Shown here in pieces: positions 1 to 10,810 of a DNA stretch of 64,000 nucleotides (position 1 is the stretch's first letter; the number at the start of each line of letters is the position of its first letter). Source of the DNA: Streptomyces hokutonensis (GTDB lineage: Bacteria > Actinomycetota > Actinomycetes > Streptomycetales > Streptomycetaceae); assembly GCF_000376565.1 (NCBI RefSeq), contig NZ_BARG01000047.1:62001-126000 (forward strand), written 5' to 3'. Made by a program: the position numbers and the translations under genes. The notes under the pieces are model-generated. The model was given only the letters and a program-made list of their open reading frames with translations, did not search any database and had not been told where the DNA came from.

Positions 1-164
1 ATCTGCATGACGAACGGGTACGACGTCGTCGTGGTCGTGGAACCGCCGACGATGGGCTGGGGGGCTGCCACAGCGGTGGGGGCGCTGAGCAGTGCGGTCG
101 CTGCGGCAGCGGCGGCTGCTACGACGACTGCGGTGGATCTCTTGGCGCGGTTGAGCCCGAACAT
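1..164 (-). CDS. secreted trypsin-like serine protease, N-terminal part (runs off the window)
   Basis: Only the amino end is inside the window; the gene continues to the left. Read on the minus strand it gives a basic start (NRAKR), a long Ala/Val-rich hydrophobic stretch and a signal cleavage region ending AVAA. It is followed by IVGGSTTTTTSYPFVMQ, whose IVGG is the classic N-terminus of mature chymotrypsin-family (S1) proteases. The product should therefore be exported and start its mature chain near Ile-36. I chose the ATG at 164 because GAGGAG lies about 5 bases upstream; an in-frame ATG at 176 has no good ribosome site. The catalytic triad lies outside the window, so activity cannot be judged. 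The family call rests on the IVGG start plus signal peptide. Confidence 0.82.
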   Translation of the reverse strand, partial: MFGLNRAKRSTAVVVAAAAAAATALLSAPTAVAAPQPIVGGSTTTTTSYPFVMQ

Positions 165-269
165 GAGTCTCCTCATTAGGGTTGCCGGTGGGGGGTCGCG
201 CGGGTGTGGGGGTGTGCAACGGGGGTCGCGGGACCGACCCCCGTATGCCCGGGCGAGCGGCACACCCAT

Positions 270-299
270 AAGCTAGAACCAGGCACACCCTGCTCCCAA
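270..299 (-). promoter_or_regulatory. possible promoter of the serine protease gene
   Basis: On the minus strand a TTGGGA box (complement of 294-299) lies 18 bases before TAGCTT (complement of 270-275), about 105 bases upstream of the protease start. The neighbouring sequence is rich in inverted repeats: GGGGGTCG with CGACCCCC near 224-245, and CCCCTAGGGG near 310-320. These could be operators, or the terminator of the LuxR gene that ends at 369. The assignment is by inspection only. Confidence 0.3.
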
Positions 300-368
300 T
301 GAGGGAACCCCCTAGGGGAGTTGGGCAGGGAAAACCCTCGGTCGCCGCACAGTTAACCCGTAGGGTCC

Positions 369-3188
369 TCAGTTCGGACGGCGCCCCGCCGCCAGTCGGA
401 CGATATCCACCCGCGAGCGGATCCCCAATTTCCGGTAGACCCGGGTCAGGGTCGCCTCGACCGTCTTGACGCTGATGAACAGCCGGGCGGCGATCTCCCG
501 GTTGGTGGCGCCCTCCATGACCAGCGCGGCGACCTGACGCTCCATCGAGGCCAGCCCGTCGAGCCCGTCCAGGGCGGGCGGCGCGGGCGTGGCCGCGGGC
601 GCCGGCTCCGGCGGGCGGGTGACCGCGGCCTCGTCCACCTGGCGCAGCCAGGGCAGCGCACGGCAGCGGCGGAAGAGGCGGGTCGCCTCGTCGTACGACG
701 TCGGTCCGGGCTGTGCGGTGCGCAGCGACGCCAGCGCGAAGGCGGCGCGGGCCTCCTCCAGGCCGTAGCCGAGTTTGGCGAGCCGGTCCTGAACGGACGT
801 CAGTTGCGCTACGGCGGCGTCGTGTTCGCCGCGGGCCGCGCGCACCAGGGCCTCGGCGCGGTCGAGCACGGCGAGGACGCTCTCGCGGCCGAGGCGCAGG
901 GCGCGTTCGCGGGTGACGTCGATGACGTCCTGGGCCTCGGCGGTCTCGCCGATCCGCACGAGGGCCTCGGCGAGGTCGCCGTGCCAGCGGCCGCGTGCCG
1001 GGTCGGTCACCTTGAGGGCCTGCTCCAGTTCGCGGACCCGGCGCAGCGAGCGGACGGTGCCGTGGGCGTCCCCGGCGACCAACTGGGCGTATCCCAGGGC
1101 GCCGAGGGCCCGGGACAGGTACATCTGGTCGCCGTCCTCCTCGGCGTGCTCGACCGCCTCCCGGGCTAGGGCGAGAGCTTCTTCGACGTCACCGCCGGAG
1201 GCCTCGGCGAGCGCGGTGAGCATCGCGGACGCGGTCTGGCCGATGCCGGAGTCGCGGGCCAGCCTGAGGCCCTCGCGGGCGAGGTCGAGGGCGCGGCCGC
1301 AGTGCCCGGAGCGCAGTTCGGTCTCGGCGAAGCCGCGCAGGAAGTGCACCTCGCTCTCCACCGACCCGCGCCGCCGCACCTCGCGCAGCAGCGCGGTGAT
1401 GGTGGCACGGGCCTCCGGCAGCTGATCGCTCATCACCAGCCAGCGGAAGCGGGCCGAACCGGCGCCGTTGTGATGGCAGGCCACCCTCGGGTCCTGGGGT
1501 TCCTTCAGCGCGCGCTTGATGGTGAGGGGCGCGTCCGGATGGCCCATCAGGGTCTCGGTCTGGGCCTGGAAGGAGAGCGCGAGGAGTTCGGTGCGCCGGT
1601 CACCGGCGAGTGCCGCCAGGTCGGCCGAGCGCGCGGCCTCCGCCCGGGCCTCCGCGAAGTCGCCCTCGACGAGCAGCCCCCGCCAGGCCAGCTGGTAGCG
1701 CACCAGGCCGAGCAGCCGGGGGTCGTCGCCCGCGTCGGCCAGGGCCTGCGGGAAGACGGCGTCGACGTCGGCCATGGCGTGGCCGGCCGTGTCGATCACG
1801 ATGATCCAGGCCCGCACCCGCTCGGCGGGCACCGAGGTCCGGCTCAGCACGTCGCGCGCGATGTCCCGGGCGAGATCCAGCTCGCCCGCCGTGATCGCGT
1901 CCTCGGAGGCCTGCAACCGCCGCTCGTCGGGACCCGGCACGCTGTCGCCGGGGGTGTGCCGGGCGGCGAGCAGTCCGAGGGAGGCGGCGACCGAGGGCGC
2001 CCCGCGGTCGCGGGCGAGAGTGGCGGCCTCGGCGAGCCGGGCGGCGACCTCCGGGTCGGTGCCGGTGGTCGCGAGGGCGAGGTGCCGGGCGCGCTCGATG
2101 GGGTCGGAGGCCGCGGTCGACAGCGCCGCGTGCGCGGCCCGCCGTTCCTGCGCGGGGGCCTCCGCGTACAGCGCGGCGGAGATCAGCGGGTGCGCGAACC
2201 GTACGGCGGGACCCTCGGGTTCCGTTGCCAGCAGGCCGAGTTCGGCGGCCTGGGCGGTCTCGGCCTCGGCGTTCTCGCGGCCGGCGGTCTGGAGGAGGGC
2301 CACGGTGGGGCGGGCGCCGGCGCTCGCGACCAGCAGGGTGCGGCGGGCCTCGGCGGGCAGCATGTCGAGCCGGCTCAGCACCAACGCGCGTAGTGACGTC
2401 GGCACGGGCAGCGGCTCGCCGGGTCTGGGCGGGGTGGGGTTCTCGGCGAGGGCGCGTCCCAGCTCCAGCGCGAACAGCGGGTTGCCGCCGCTGGTGCGGT
2501 GGATCTCGCGGACCGTGGAGCGGGGCAGTCCGGTGTAGCCGCGGTCGTCGAGCAGCGCGGAGACCTGCGCCCGGGAGAGCGGGCTGAGCCGGAACGCGAG
2601 GGTGTCGGGCGGCGAGGCGTTCAGATAGCGGTCGTACTCCTGGCCCTCGGTGCGCACCGCGAAGATCATCTGCACCTGGGTGTCGCCGAGGCGGCGGGCG
2701 GCGAAGCCGAGGAGTTCCGCGCTGGCCGGGTCCAGCCACTGGAGGTCGTCGGCCACGACGAGCACGGGACCGTCGGCGGCCAGCGCGCGCAGCGCCGACA
2801 GGACGGCGAGGCGCAGGGCGAGGCCGTCGCGCTGGAGGGAGGACTCGCCGCGTCCGGTGAGGGCGGATTCCAGTGCCGTGCGCTGGGCGGCGGGCAGCCG
2901 CTCGGACACCTCGTCGAGGACCAGACCGAGGAGGTCGGCGAGGGCCAGGAAGGGGAGATGCGATTCGGACTCCGTGGCCGAGCAGCGCAACACGGTCCGC
3001 GCCGAGTCGCCGTATTCCGCGCTCAGCGCCCGCAGGACGGTCGACTTTCCTATTCCGGCGGGGCCGTGGAGCAGCACACTGCCACCGCCGGCGAGCTGGT
3101 CGCGGGCGGCGTTGAACATCTCCTCCCGGCCGATGACCAGGTCGGGGCGGGTTCTGGCCGGCTCCTTGAAGTCCCGTCGCACGGTCAC
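369..3188 (-). CDS. LAL-type (large ATP-binding LuxR) transcriptional regulator
   Basis: A protein of about 939 residues with the usual LAL layout. An AAA/NTPase domain sits at the front, with Walker A GPAGIGKST at about 42-50 and Walker B VLVVADDLQWLD at about 142-153. A long alpha-helical TPR-like middle follows, and a LuxR/GerE helix-turn-helix closes the last 65 residues (TNREIAARLFISVKTVEATL). Such proteins are ATP-dependent activators of catabolic or antibiotic genes. I place the start at the GTG at 3188, because GAGGGG/GGGGAG lies 5-8 bases ahead; an in-frame ATG at 3218 has no such site. The next gene downstream is the secreted protease, which it might control, but nothing in the sequence proves that. 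Confidence 0.93.
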   Translation of the reverse strand: MTVRRDFKEPARTRPDLVIGREEMFNAARDQLAGGGSVLLHGPAGIGKSTVLRALSAEYGDSARTVLRCSATESESHLPFLALADLLGLVLDEVSERLPAAQRTALESALTGRGESSLQRDGLALRLAVLSALRALAADGPVLVVADDLQWLDPASAELLGFAARRLGDTQVQMIFAVRTEGQEYDRYLNASPPDTLAFRLSPLSRAQVSALLDDRGYTGLPRSTVREIHRTSGGNPLFALELGRALAENPTPPRPGEPLPVPTSLRALVLSRLDMLPAEARRTLLVASAGARPTVALLQTAGRENAEAETAQAAELGLLATEPEGPAVRFAHPLISAALYAEAPAQERRAAHAALSTAASDPIERARHLALATTGTDPEVAARLAEAATLARDRGAPSVAASLGLLAARHTPGDSVPGPDERRLQASEDAITAGELDLARDIARDVLSRTSVPAERVRAWIIVIDTAGHAMADVDAVFPQALADAGDDPRLLGLVRYQLAWRGLLVEGDFAEARAEAARSADLAALAGDRRTELLALSFQAQTETLMGHPDAPLTIKRALKEPQDPRVACHHNGAGSARFRWLVMSDQLPEARATITALLREVRRRGSVESEVHFLRGFAETELRSGHCGRALDLAREGLRLARDSGIGQTASAMLTALAEASGGDVEEALALAREAVEHAEEDGDQMYLSRALGALGYAQLVAGDAHGTVRSLRRVRELEQALKVTDPARGRWHGDLAEALVRIGETAEAQDVIDVTRERALRLGRESVLAVLDRAEALVRAARGEHDAAVAQLTSVQDRLAKLGYGLEEARAAFALASLRTAQPGPTSYDEATRLFRRCRALPWLRQVDEAAVTRPPEPAPAATPAPPALDGLDGLASMERQVAALVMEGATNREIAARLFISVKTVEATLTRVYRKLGIRSRVDIVRLAAGRRPN

Positions 3189-3351
3189 CGCTCCCCTCGT
3201 GTGTCGTGTCCGGGCCAATATTAGGCAATCAGTCCTTGAAATTCGGATGGATGGGGTCGTGAGGGAAATAACAACCGTGTGACAGGAGGAAATTCAAAGC
3301 TCCGATGAATGAATAGACGGCCCTCACCGGAGTCGGTCCCCGGGGCCTGTC
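3189..3351. promoter_or_regulatory. intergenic region with AT-rich LuxR promoter
   Basis: This 163-base gap lies upstream of the LAL regulator and downstream of the GAF-LuxR gene. On the minus strand TAATAT (about 3222-3229) is a reasonable -10 for the LAL regulator; no convincing -35 is visible. The stretch is clearly less GC-rich than its flanks, as expected of a promoter. No further gene is seen. Confidence 0.35.
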
Positions 3352-4185
3352 TCACGGCAGCACCCCCGCCCGCCGCGCCGCCACCACGGCCTCCCCGCGC
3401 GTGTGCGCGCCGAGCTTCCGCATCGCCGAGCGCAGATACCCCTTCACCGTCTCCGGCCGCAGCCCGAGCCGCTCCGCCGCCACCGCGTTCGTCGCCCCGG
3501 CCGCCACGCACGTCAGTACGTCCAGTTCCCGGGGCGCCAGTTCCACCTCCCCGGTGGCCGCGTCGGCCGTCAACAGGCCGCAGGCGTCCAGGAGTTCGGC
3601 CCGCAGTGCCGGGTCCGGGATGCGCGGGGCCAGCGCCCGCAGCGCCGCGTGCGCCTCCCGCACCTGCTCCCACACCGCGCTCGCCGCCGGGTCGGGCACC
3701 GGTGCCGGACGCGCCGCGCTCAGCAGCTCGCCCACCTCCTCCCGGACCACCAGCGCCTGTTCCACGTCCCGGGCCGCCGCCATCGCCGCGCTCAGCATCC
3801 GGTCGCCCAGCGGCTGGGCGGTGCGCAGCGCGCCGTAGAGGACACCGCGCACCCGGCGCCGTACGACGACCGGGACCGCGAGGATCGCGCGCAGGCCCTC
3901 GGCGGCCACCGGGGCGTCGTACTCGTGGCTGATCTGGCGGGAGGCGGAGTAGTCCAGGACGGCGCACGGGCGGGCGAGGGCGACGGCCTTGCCGCCGAGA
4001 CCGTTGCCCGAGTTCACCGCGAGGGCGCGCAGGGACGGGGTCAGCGTGCCGCTCAGTTCGCTGATGCGCATCTGCTGCCGGCCGCTCTCGACCAGGCCGC
4101 CGAAGGCGACCGGCAGCCCCGTGCCGCGCCGGAGCCGTACCAGTGCCGCCTGAATCTCCACCATCCCCGCCGCGTCCGTCGCCAC
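3352..4185 (-). CDS. GAF-domain LuxR-family transcriptional regulator
   Basis: A cytoplasmic regulator of about 277 residues. The first 160 or so look like a GAF sensor domain (VNSGNGLGGKAVALARPCAVLDY, then AILAVPVVVRRRVRGVLYG). The last 60 residues form a LuxR helix-turn-helix (ELDVLTCVAAGATNAVAAERLGL and so on). The GTG start at 4185 is preceded by AAGGGG at a fair distance. It is transcribed away from the two acyl-CoA ligase genes with about 125 bases between them, so it is a natural candidate to control them. GAF-LuxR proteins next to fatty-acid or acyl-CoA genes are common in Streptomyces. The ligand is unknown. Confidence 0.9.
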   Translation of the reverse strand: MATDAAGMVEIQAALVRLRRGTGLPVAFGGLVESGRQQMRISELSGTLTPSLRALAVNSGNGLGGKAVALARPCAVLDYSASRQISHEYDAPVAAEGLRAILAVPVVVRRRVRGVLYGALRTAQPLGDRMLSAAMAAARDVEQALVVREEVGELLSAARPAPVPDPAASAVWEQVREAHAALRALAPRIPDPALRAELLDACGLLTADAATGEVELAPRELDVLTCVAAGATNAVAAERLGLRPETVKGYLRSAMRKLGAHTRGEAVVAARRAGVLP

Positions 4186-4310
4186 CCGCTTGCCCCTTCA
4201 TTGCGGCCGTTCCGCTGCACTCACCCCCGTACGGGGGTAGTGAGACCCACATCACGGATTACACGATGTCAGAGAGCCGCCCGGCAATGGTCCGGTTACT
4301 AGGAGGACAG

Positions 4311-5987
4311 ATGACTACGGCAAGCGAGTCGTTCCGTAGTGCGCGGGATTTCCTGTTGGCGCATCGCGAGGACTATGCCACGGCCTACGAGGGTTTCTCC
4401 TGGCCCCGGCCCGAGCACTTCAACTGGGCCTTCGACTGGTTCGACGTCATCGCCCACGGCAACGCCGGCACCGCGCTGCACATCGTCGAGGAGGACGGGC
4501 GCGAGACCAAGCTGTCCTTCGGCGAGCTGTCCGTCCGCTCGGACCAGGCCGCGCACTGGCTGCGCACACGAGGTGTCCGCGCCGAGGACCGGATCCTGGT
4601 CATGCTCGGCAACCAGGCCGAACTGTGGATCACCGCCCTGGCCGCGATGAAGCTCGGCGCCGTGGTCATCCCCGCCACCCCGCTGCTGGGCCCCGCCGAC
4701 CTGCGCGACCGCGTCGACCGCGGCCGGGTCCGGCACGTCATCGTGCGCTCCGAGGACACCGGCAAGTTCGACGAGGTACCCGGCGACTACACCCGCATCG
4801 CGGTGGGTGGCGAGCGGCCCGGCTGGCTGGACTTCGAGGAGGTCTACGACACCTCCGCCTCCCTCTTCGTACGGGACCCCGCCCCGACCCTCGCCGACGA
4901 CCCGCTGATGCTCTACTTCACCTCGGGCACCACCGCCCACCCCAAGCTGGTCGAGCACACCCACACCTCGTACCCGATCGGCCATCTGGCCACCATGTAC
5001 TGGATCGGGCTCCAGCCCGGCGACGTGCACCTCAACATCTCCTCGCCCGGCTGGGCCAAGCACGCCTGGTCGAACCTGTTCGCGCCCTGGAACGCCGAGG
5101 CGACCGTCTTCATCCACAACTACACGCGCTTCGACCCGGTCCGGCTGATGGCCGAGATGGACCGCGCGGGTGTGACGACGTTCTGCGCCCCGCCGACCGT
5201 GTGGCGGATGCTCATCCAGGCCGACCTGACCCAGCTGCGCACCCCGCCCCGCGAGGCCCTGGCCGCCGGGGAGCCCCTGAACCCCGAGGTCATCGAGCAG
5301 GTCCGGCGGGCCTGGGGCGTCACCATCCGGGACGGCTTCGGGCAGACCGAGACCGCCGTCCAGGTCTCCAACAGCCCCGGCCAGCCGCTGAAGACGGGTT
5401 CGATGGGGCGGCCGAGTCCGGGGTACCGGGTCGAACTCCTCGACCCGGTGTCCGGTGCCCCGGGCGCGACCGAGGGCGAGATCTCGCTCGACCTGTCCAA
5501 CCGCCCGGTGGGCCTGATGACCGGCTACCACGGCGACCCGGACCGTACGGCGGAGGCGATGGCCGGCGGCTACTACCGCACCGGCGACATCGGTTCGCGC
5601 GACGAGGACGGCTACATCACCTACGTCGGCCGGTCCGACGACGTGTTCAAGGCCTCCGACTACAAGATCTCCCCGTTCGAGCTGGAGAGCGCGCTGCTGG
5701 AGCACGAGGCGGTGGCCGAGGCCGCGGTGGTGCCCGCGCCGGACGAGCTGCGGCTCGCCGTGCCGAAGGCGTACGTCGTGCTCGCGGCGGGCTGGGAGCC
5801 GGGGCCCGACACGGCGAAGGTGCTGTTCGAGCACTCGCGGGACGTCCTCGCCCCGTACAAGCGCATCCGGCGGCTGGAGTTCGGCGAGCTGCCCAAGACC
5901 GTCTCCGGCAAGATCCGCCGGATCGAACTGCGCGAGGCGACGGCCGCGGGGTCGGACGCCGAGTACCGCGAGGAGGACTTCCGATGA
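4311..5987 (+). CDS. AMP-binding acyl-CoA synthetase (medium-chain/benzoate-CoA ligase type)
   Basis: A 558-residue ANL-superfamily ligase that activates a carboxylic acid as acyl-AMP and transfers it to CoA. Visible motifs are the P-loop region YFTSGTTAHPK (about 202-212), the hinge region TGDIGSRDEDGYITYVGRSDD, and the C-terminal PKTVSGKIRR with the likely catalytic Lys (about 527-536). The DVFKASDYKISPFELE segment is closer to the acetyl/medium-chain group than to FadD. The start at 4311 follows AGGAGG by 5 bases; earlier in-frame ATGs lie in the regulatory region. It overlaps the next ligase gene by ATGA, so the two are translationally coupled. Its substrate cannot be read from the sequence. 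Confidence 0.9.
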   Translation: MTTASESFRSARDFLLAHREDYATAYEGFSWPRPEHFNWAFDWFDVIAHGNAGTALHIVEEDGRETKLSFGELSVRSDQAAHWLRTRGVRAEDRILVMLGNQAELWITALAAMKLGAVVIPATPLLGPADLRDRVDRGRVRHVIVRSEDTGKFDEVPGDYTRIAVGGERPGWLDFEEVYDTSASLFVRDPAPTLADDPLMLYFTSGTTAHPKLVEHTHTSYPIGHLATMYWIGLQPGDVHLNISSPGWAKHAWSNLFAPWNAEATVFIHNYTRFDPVRLMAEMDRAGVTTFCAPPTVWRMLIQADLTQLRTPPREALAAGEPLNPEVIEQVRRAWGVTIRDGFGQTETAVQVSNSPGQPLKTGSMGRPSPGYRVELLDPVSGAPGATEGEISLDLSNRPVGLMTGYHGDPDRTAEAMAGGYYRTGDIGSRDEDGYITYVGRSDDVFKASDYKISPFELESALLEHEAVAEAAVVPAPDELRLAVPKAYVVLAAGWEPGPDTAKVLFEHSRDVLAPYKRIRRLEFGELPKTVSGKIRRIELREATAAGSDAEYREEDFR

Positions 5988-7585
5988 ACTCGCCGATGAA
6001 CTCGTACAGCCATGGAACCGGTGGGACTTCGCTCCTCGGCGACACCATCGGGGCGAACCTCGACCGGGCGGTCGCCGCCTGGCCCGACCGCGAGGCGCTC
6101 GTCGACGTACCGTCCGGGCGACGCTGGACGTACGGCCAATTCGCCGCCGATGTCGATCAGTTGGCGCACGCGCTGCTCGCGAGCGGGGTGGCGAAGGGCG
6201 ACCGGGTCGGGATCTGGGCGATCAACTGCCCCGAGTGGGTGCTCGTCCAGTACGCCACCGCCCGCATCGGCGCGGTCATGGTGAACATCAACCCGGCGTA
6301 CCGCACCCACGAGGTGGAGTTCGTCCTCAACCAGGCGGGCATCTCGGTCCTGTTCTCCTCGGTCGCCCACAAGAGCAGCGACTACCGGGCGATGGTCGAC
6401 CAAGTGCGGGGAAAGTGCACGGAGTTGCGCGAGGTCGTGTACATCGGCGACCCGAGCTGGGACGCGCTGCTCGGCCGCGGCACGGGAGACGAGCCGTACC
6501 CGGAACTCTCCTGCGACGACCCCATCAACATCCAGTACACCTCGGGCACGACCGGCTTCCCCAAGGGCGCCACGCTCTCCCACTACAACATCCTCAACAA
6601 CGGCTATTTCGTGGGCGAGTTGATCGCGTACACCGAGCAGGACAGGGTCTGCATCCCGGTGCCCTTCTACCACTGCTTCGGCATGGTCATGGGCAACCTG
6701 GCGGCGACCTCGCACGGCGCGTGCATCGTCATCCCGGCCCCGTCGTTCGACCCGGCGGCGACCCTGGAGGCCGTACAGCAGGAGCGGTGCACGTCCCTCT
6801 ACGGCGTACCGACCATGTTCATCGCGGAGTTGAACCTCCCGGGTTTTGCGTCGTACGACCTCTCGTCCCTCCGCACGGGCATCATGGCGGGCTCGCCCTG
6901 CCCGGTCGAGGTGATGAAACGGGTGGTCGCCGAGATGCACATGGCGGAGGTGTCCATCTGCTACGGCATGACGGAGACGTCCCCGGTCTCGCTCCAGACG
7001 CGCCGGGACGACGACCTGGAACACCGCACCGGCACGGTCGGCCGGGTGCTGCCCCACCTGGAGGTCAAAGTCGTCGACCCGGCGACCGGCGTCACCCAAC
7101 CCCGGGGCACGGCAGGGGAGTTGTGCACCCGCGGCTACAGCGTGATGCTCGGCTACTGGAACGAGCCCGGAAAGACCGCCGAGTCGATCGACGCCGGCCG
7201 CTGGATGCACACGGGTGACCTCGCGCTGATGCGCGAGGACGGCTACGTCGAGATCGTCGGCCGCATCAAGGACATGATCATCCGGGGCGGCGAGAACATC
7301 TACCCGCGCGAGATCGAGGAGTTCCTCTACACCCACCCGAAGATCGCCGACGTCCAGGTGGTCGGAGTACCCCACGAGCGCTACGGCGAGGAGGTTCTCG
7401 CCTGCGTCATCCCCCGCGACCAGGCCGACCCCCTGACCCTGGAGGAACTCCGCGCCTTCTGCCAGGACAGACTGGCCCACTACAAGATCCCCACCCTGCT
7501 CCAGGTCATGGACGCCTTCCCGATGACTGTGTCGGGGAAGGTGCGCAAGATCGAGCTGCGGGAGTGGGCGGTGCGGGAACGCTGA
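5984..7585 (+). CDS. long-chain-fatty-acid-CoA ligase type (FadD-like)
   Basis: A 533-residue AMP-binding ligase of the FadD group. It has the AMP signature YTSGTTGFPKG near 184-194, SICYGMTETSP near 325, GRIKDMIIRGGENIYPREIEEF, and FPMTVSGKVRKIELREW at the end with the catalytic Lys. The ATG at 5984 overlaps the stop of the preceding ligase (ATGA), with AGGAGG 7 bases upstream inside that gene. Two different acyl-CoA ligases in one transcript next to a GAF-LuxR regulator suggest an inducible fatty or aromatic acid activation unit. No acyl-CoA dehydrogenase or hydratase lies alongside. Confidence 0.9.
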   Translation: MNSPMNSYSHGTGGTSLLGDTIGANLDRAVAAWPDREALVDVPSGRRWTYGQFAADVDQLAHALLASGVAKGDRVGIWAINCPEWVLVQYATARIGAVMVNINPAYRTHEVEFVLNQAGISVLFSSVAHKSSDYRAMVDQVRGKCTELREVVYIGDPSWDALLGRGTGDEPYPELSCDDPINIQYTSGTTGFPKGATLSHYNILNNGYFVGELIAYTEQDRVCIPVPFYHCFGMVMGNLAATSHGACIVIPAPSFDPAATLEAVQQERCTSLYGVPTMFIAELNLPGFASYDLSSLRTGIMAGSPCPVEVMKRVVAEMHMAEVSICYGMTETSPVSLQTRRDDDLEHRTGTVGRVLPHLEVKVVDPATGVTQPRGTAGELCTRGYSVMLGYWNEPGKTAESIDAGRWMHTGDLALMREDGYVEIVGRIKDMIIRGGENIYPREIEEFLYTHPKIADVQVVGVPHERYGEEVLACVIPRDQADPLTLEELRAFCQDRLAHYKIPTLLQVMDAFPMTVSGKVRKIELREWAVRER

Positions 7586-8044
7586 CGGGGTGGGCGCGGC
7601 GGGGCGGCCGCCCGGGGTTGTGCGCGGGAGCGCCGGCCCCGGGCGGCGTCCTCGAACTGACCGCCCGCCGTGTCGAGTTGGTCGGGCCGATCGCTCACCG
7701 GTCGGGGTGCCCGAACGTTCCGCGACGGAGTTGGCGGCGCGTGGCGGGTTCTCGTGGTGCCGCCCTGGTGGCGTGGCTGTGGGCGCCGGCTTTGGATCGT
7801 CCCGCGGTGTGGCCGCCGGAGCGGGCGTTGGTTGCGGTGAGTTGGTGGGTCGGGTCGTTCGGCGGTCGGGGTGCTTGCGGGCGTTCCGTGGGGGAGCCGA
7901 CGGTCCGCGGAGGGTGCTCGTGGCGCTGCTTCGGCCGCGTGGCCCGGGGTGCCGACCCCGGACCGTTCCGGAGTCGGTCCGCCGGTGCGGCCGTTGGTCG
8001 CAGCGAATCGCCGGGAGTCGGCCGTGGTTGTCGCGGCCCCCGAA
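7586..8044. other. 459-base gene-poor tract with degenerate tandem repeats
   Basis: No open frame here has convincing codon use or a ribosome site. Two things stand out. First, 7650-7705 resembles 8036-8092, which is the 3' end of the next minus-strand gene: on the minus strand both encode DQLD-T/A-AGG, but the copy has lost the stop. Second, two imperfect units of about 165 bases begin with the identical CGGTCGGGGTGC at about 7699 and 7863 and stay recognisably similar. This looks like a decayed local duplication. Confidence 0.5.
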
Positions 8045-8752
8045 CTAGCCCCCCGCCGCGTCGAGTTGGTCCGCGAGTTCGTTCACCGGTTGAGGCGTGC
8101 CTGTGAGGTCGAGGACGAAGAGGGGGACGCCGAGGGAGTCGGCGCGGGTGCGGGCGTCGTCGGCGTAGCCGGCCAGGGAGAAGTAGACGCAGCCGGTGGA
8201 CTCCGTCATGGCCGTGAGCCACAGGCACTCCACGTCCCGGAGTGACGCCGGGCGCACGGTGGGGTCCACCTGGGCCAGGATGCCGCGGGCGGCCAGGCCG
8301 ATGCCGGACGGGGGGCGCTGGTCGGCGCGGCGGATGTCCCGGTAGCCGAGCCAGCGCAAGTAGAGAGCTGCGGCCGTTACCGCGTCGCGCGCCGTGCGGA
8401 TCGTGACGGGCTGGAAGGCGGGCCGGTCCCGTGCGCCGGAGTCGACCCTGGGGACGCTCGCGGCCGGCTGCGCCGGCGGCTCCTCCCCGGCGACGGGAAT
8501 CCGCAGCAGCGTCCCGCACGGGCAGCCCAGCTCCGGGTACGGCCACTCGTCCAGCCGGCCGCAGGCCTCGCAGCGCACCGCGATCCAGTCCTCGTCCCAG
8601 ACCCGGTGGCTCACGACCGTCGCCGCGCCGCGCGGATCGAGCGGCGGGGCCACGGGGGCACCGCAGACACAGGGGTAGGACGGCGCGGCATAGACGTGCT
8701 CACGTCGGCAGGCCGGACAGCGCACCGGCACGCTCTCGGACATGAGCCCCAT
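8045..8752 (-). CDS. uncharacterised zinc-ribbon protein with possible restriction-endonuclease-like domain
   Basis: About 235 residues. The first 80 contain four Cys pairs or near pairs (CPACRREH, CVCGAP, CEACGR, CPCGT), arranged like two small zinc ribbons. The rest (FQPVTIRTARDAVTAAALYLRWLGYRDIR and on to the end) resembles the Mrr/restriction-endonuclease-like fold seen in many Streptomyces hypothetical proteins. That is a fold impression only. The start at 8752 has GGAGG just 3 bases upstream; the ATG at 8743 is an alternative with longer spacing. It is divergent from gcl. Function not recognised. Confidence 0.75.
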   Translation of the reverse strand: MGLMSESVPVRCPACRREHVYAAPSYPCVCGAPVAPPLDPRGAATVVSHRVWDEDWIAVRCEACGRLDEWPYPELGCPCGTLLRIPVAGEEPPAQPAASVPRVDSGARDRPAFQPVTIRTARDAVTAAALYLRWLGYRDIRRADQRPPSGIGLAARGILAQVDPTVRPASLRDVECLWLTAMTESTGCVYFSLAGYADDARTRADSLGVPLFVLDLTGTPQPVNELADQLDAAGG

Positions 8753-8836
8753 GGTCCTCCTGAAAACCCCTGCTTGTCCGTGTCTTGACGGCCTTCGTCC
8801 CTCCACTTACATTTCTTCCAGATAGTAGAATCTAGT

Positions 8837-8851
8837 TTCCGCAATGCGGAA
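8837..8851. promoter_or_regulatory. TTCC-N7-GGAA palindrome in gcl promoter (putative AllR operator)
   Basis: TTCCGCAATGCGGAA is a near-perfect palindrome 82 bases before the gcl start. The same TTCC-N7-GGAA form occurs upstream of hyi, the malate synthase gene and allR/allB. An IclR protein of the AllR type, encoded at 36593-37387, is the likely binder. Confidence 0.72.
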
Positions 8852-8852
8852 G

Positions 8853-8868
8853 TCAACGCAGAATTCAA
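8853..8868. promoter_or_regulatory. second motif (TCAAC-N6-TTcAA), 1 bp after the palindrome
   Basis: TCAACGCAGAATTCAA matches TCAAC-N6-TTGAA, the reverse of the TTCAA-N6-GTTGA motif in the malate synthase and allantoinase promoters, at 9 of 10 fixed positions. It begins exactly one base after the upstream palindrome, as in those two promoters. Confidence 0.55.
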
Positions 8869-8933
8869 TGCGGGATTACTCACCGCGGGGCGCGACGGTG
8901 ACGCGAATCCGACAGCCGAAGCAGGAGTACTCC

Positions 8934-10718
<1,785 letters not shown>

Positions 10719-10734
10719 GACCGCGGGAGGAACA

Positions 10735-10770
10735 GAGGGGGCCGTCCTTGAGGACGGCCCCCTCTCTTTT
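10735..10770 (+). terminator. rho-independent terminator of gcl
   Basis: A 13-base perfect stem GAGGGGGCCGTCC / GGACGGCCCCCTC with a TTGA loop is followed by TCTTTT. It lies 17 bases after the gcl stop. Confidence 0.92.
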
Positions 10771-10810
10771 GTGGGGCTTCTTTTGTGGGGCTGGGTTGTG
10801 GATCGCGGGC

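Noticed and set aside
7..276. 89-residue plus-strand open frame at the window start
   Set aside because: It is the shadow of the serine protease signal peptide on the minus strand; composition is Ala/Val/Arg low complexity and no ribosome site is present.
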